A stretch of DNA of 64,000 nt, taken from Thraustochytrium sp. TN22. Lineage: Eukaryota; Sar; Bigyra; Thraustochytrida; Thraustochytriidae. The position numbers were made by a program, and so were the translations under genes. The stretch is taken from NCBI GenBank assembly GCA_013306675.1, contig JABLUY010000009.1, positions 1 to 64,000 on the forward strand, in the 5' to 3' direction. The notes below the pieces were generated by a model. It worked only from the letters and a program-made list of their open reading frames with translations, had not been told where the DNA came from and searched no databases. This document shows positions 62,069-64,000 of this stretch, one piece after another. How positions within the stretch are numbered: the stretch's first letter is position 1; each line of letters opens with the position of its first letter.

Positions 62069-63241
62069 TTACTGTTTGCTCTGTGCAATCCACGCAAAGA
62101 CGGGCTGCAGCGCGAGGAGCGGCAGCCAGATCCCGTTGCTGGCAAGGTGCCAAGATGTGGAACTTTTCAGCATTGGCGTAGAGGTTGGCGTAGAGGTTGG
62201 CGTAGAGATTGGCACAGAGGTTGGCGTAGAGATTGGCGCAAAGGTTGGCGTAGAGATTGGCGCAAAGGTTGGCGTAGAGATTGGCGCAGAGGTTGGCGTA
62301 GCGATCGAGCACGCTTGCGACGCCAACATGAGCAGGTCCTCGCTCCCCTGAGCCTCGAGCTCCGCGAGGTACAACGTGCCGCAGCTCTCCAAGGAGCAGA
62401 GGATGCATTGAAGATAGGCGTAGCCGGTGTCCAGCTGGACCATTTCAGCAAGCGTGTCCATATGCGTAGCGTTGAGGGCCTCGCCAGCCGGCGGGAGGCT
62501 GTCTTTGAGGCTCCCGCACGCCGAGTCTTGCTCGCACGCCGAAATCTCGGGTCCACAGGTGCTCTCGATGGCGTACCGCGTGCACTCGCTGCATGACGTC
62601 TCCGCGACTGCCAGCAGCTCGGTAGCGCCAGCGTTTTCAAACTCCGCGCGGTACGCGGTACCGCAGGACTCTATGGAGCAGAAGACGCACGAGAGATACG
62701 TGTAGCCGACGTCCAGCTGGACCATGTCAGCAAGCGTGTCCACATCCGTAGCATTGAGGGCCTCGCCAGCCGGCGGGAGGCTGGCTTGGAGGCTCGCGCA
62801 CGCCGAGTCTTGGTCACACGCCGAAACCTCCGGTCCGCACGTGGCCTCGACGGCGTGCCAAGTGCACTCGCTGCATGACGCCTCGGCAGTTGCCAGCGGC
62901 TCGGTAGCGTTCAGTCTCTCCAGCTCAGAGGCGTAGAATTCACCGCAGCCCTCCACGAAGCAAAAGACGCACGAGATGACAGCGTACCCGTCATCCAGCT
63001 CGAGTAAGCTAGCAATCGTGTCCACATCCTCAGCAGAGAGGGGCCAGTTGCTATTTGGGAGGGTTACTAGCAGGCTGGCACACGCTGAGTCAGATGAGTC
63101 AGATGACCCTCGGCATGCATCGAATTCCGCCTCGCACGCATCCATCATACCGTCAATGGTGCAGGTCTGTGCCCTTGTGACCACCGCAAGGGTCTGGAGC
63201 ATGGCCAACAGCACCGCAAGGCTCTGGGGACGCATTCTCAT
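62069..63241 (-). CDS. secreted Cys-rich three-repeat protein with Pro/Thr stalk
   Basis: The frame is open to a GTG at 63256, but the first ATG is 63241, giving 390 residues with a signal peptide (MRMRPQSLAVLLAMLQTLAV). Three modules of about 95 residues follow: C-x-x-C, then AC-x-x-DSACASL, LPPAGEALNATDVDTLADMV, QLDVGYTYLSCVFC and ESCGTAYRAEFE. Modules 2 and 3 are the most alike; module 1 is more divergent. NAT sequons suggest N-glycosylation. A Ser/Thr/Pro stalk (ATPTSAPISTPTFAPISTPT) is encoded by a 24-nt minisatellite (62173-62301). A hydrophobic C-terminus (WLPLLALQPVFAWIA) could be a GPI signal or membrane anchor. The layout fits a cell-wall or surface protein. I recognise no named family. 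Confidence 0.7.
   Translation of the reverse strand: MRMRPQSLAVLLAMLQTLAVVTRAQTCTIDGMMDACEAEFDACRGSSDSSDSACASLLVTLPNSNWPLSAEDVDTIASLLELDDGYAVISCVFCFVEGCGEFYASELERLNATEPLATAEASCSECTWHAVEATCGPEVSACDQDSACASLQASLPPAGEALNATDVDTLADMVQLDVGYTYLSCVFCSIESCGTAYRAEFENAGATELLAVAETSCSECTRYAIESTCGPEISACEQDSACGSLKDSLPPAGEALNATHMDTLAEMVQLDTGYAYLQCILCSLESCGTLYLAELEAQGSEDLLMLASQACSIATPTSAPISTPTFAPISTPTFAPISTPTSVPISTPTSTPTSTPMLKSSTSWHLASNGIWLPLLALQPVFAWIAQSKQ
62173..62301 (+). repeat. 24-bp minisatellite encoding the Pro/Thr stalk
   Basis: Alternating 12-nt units of the GTTGGCGTAGAG / ATTGGCGCAAAG type run for about 130 nt inside the Cys-rich protein gene. On the coding (minus) strand they specify the ISTPTFAP-type stalk. 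Confidence 0.9.
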
Positions 63242-64000
63242 CGTGTCTTCCTGCACTGCCTCTAGCTAGCTAGCTAGCCCGCTGATTAAAAGATTTTGCT
63301 CTGCGTGCATCACCGCCCATCGCGCCGGCGGCGGTGCCAGCCTGATTGCGCTAGCGAACGCCCACGCTCGCCCCGTCGCACACGCTGGCCGAGTGGCTGC
63401 AGCCAGGCTGCTTGCCCGACTGTGAGACCGACCACCCATCTGGCAAATGCCAGGAAGTTGGAACTGGCCGCAAAGCGCCTGGCAGCGCCTGGCACGCCTG
63501 CGCTCGCCTGCGCTCGGACTCGGACTCGAACAACCGCGAACAACCTTCGTTGCGACGCTTACGTTGCGCAGCCCTGGAAGGCCGCGGCAAGCATCTCGTG
63601 CCATGACTTGCCCATGAGCGCGCAGCACGAGCTGGATGCGCCTGCCGAAGTGCGGGGTGCAGGCTGCCTGTCGCTGGTAGCGGCCACTGGCAGGTGAAGT
63701 TGGCCACTGCCAGTGTGCACGCCGCGAGGACCGGTGGCACGCGGCGGCCCGAGCCTTCAAGCGCCTTCAAGTTGACAGTACGGACTCCGGAGGTCTCGCC
63801 AGCCAACCAGCAAGCAAGCCACCATGATCAACGCCACGCCGGCCTGGTCCAGCCTGCTGGCGGCCGCCCGAGCCTCAGCGAAGATTTGATGCTCGGACCG
63901 TCTGCAGTGCGCGGTGTCGCGCGGCATAGTCGGTGGCGCGGACACACATCATGATGCGTACTGTGCGAGCTCGGGCTCGGGTATTGGCGGTCTCCGCGCT
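63242..64000. other. right-end intergenic region, no supportable gene
   Basis: It contains the upstream region of the Cys-rich gene. Short overlapping frames on both strands show no recognisable feature. A gene may start beyond the window edge. Confidence 0.5.
63263..63278. promoter_or_regulatory. CTAGC repeat palindrome 22 nt before a start codon
   Basis: Sixteen nt of CTAG/AGCT units lie just upstream of the minus-strand ATG at 63241. With 30507-30514 it is among the closest motif-to-start spacings in the window. Confidence 0.4.

Noticed and set aside
62173-62301. regularly spaced repeats resembling a CRISPR array
   Set aside because: The units are contiguous 12/24-nt codon repeats without unique spacers, inside a eukaryotic coding sequence.
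61565-62596. 343-codon plus-strand frame with a WRRGWRRDW repeat
   Set aside because: The repeat is the antisense reading of the Pro/Thr stalk minisatellite of the secreted protein; the frame is a shadow.
63242-63256. start of the Cys-rich protein at 63256
   Set aside because: The codon is GTG; the first ATG is 63241 and directly precedes the signal peptide.

Overview
The window is GC-rich nuclear DNA from a protist. It carries very long, mostly intronless genes, polyQ, polyN and polyG tracts, Pro-Thr stalks of the PTxxPT type on secreted proteins, short GT-AG introns and pol III-type tRNA genes. These traits fit a stramenopile, most likely a thraustochytrid or other labyrinthulomycete. That placement is an inference from style and gene content, with no marker gene behind it. 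No IS element, prophage, CRISPR array or complete transposon was seen.

Layout, left to right. A partial gene end (1-161) is followed by a probable frataxin-like mitochondrial protein (1746-2369) and a small charged protein (2823-3125). A 12.6 kb single-exon gene (3778-16395) encodes a giant ubiquitin enzyme with a UBR box, a SPRY domain and a C-terminal BIRC6-like E2 domain. After a 4.5 kb repeat-rich gap comes a SAP-like Q/N-rich protein (20953-22215). It is convergent with a 2034-residue Furry/Tao3/Mor2 homologue (22692-28796, minus). Next are a probably dual-acylated protein with LNG repeats (30528-31766), DNA topoisomerase III with six zinc knuckles (32564-36622), and two small membrane-protein genes lying head to head whose start codons overlap (36837-37410 minus, 37409-37933 plus). 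An augmin HAUS1/AUG1-like coiled-coil gene (38170-38961, minus) lies divergent from a type II membrane O-fucosyltransferase-like gene (39116-40723, plus).

Two intron-containing tRNA-Val(GAC)-like genes follow (40901-40995 and 41248-41344), and a third copy lies on the minus strand at 61447-61545. A multicopper oxidase fused to a REJ-like, GPS-like and multi-pass membrane region occupies 42583-48546. A leucine-rich-repeat gene of 18 inferred exons (49034-52290) has most exons 84 nt long, encoding one 28-residue repeat each. It is convergent with a fatty-acyl-AMP-ligase/carrier-protein/membrane hexapeptide enzyme (52436-56734, minus). After another 3 kb repeat-rich gap come glycine C-acetyltransferase (59948-61198) and a secreted protein with three Cys-rich repeats (62069-63241, minus).

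Functionally this is a housekeeping neighbourhood with no operon-like logic: ubiquitin signalling, cell morphogenesis, recombination, mitotic microtubules, protein glycosylation, threonine breakdown and lipid or peptide modification. The unusual signals are the domain fusions, the modular exon gene, the structured tRNA introns, and a palindromic AGCTAGCT/CTAGCTAG motif. I saw that motif at 16 intergenic loci, several within 60 nt of a start codon, and at none inside a called coding exon. Several reading frames extend upstream to GTG or TTG codons; I have moved those starts to ATG and give the reason in each entry.
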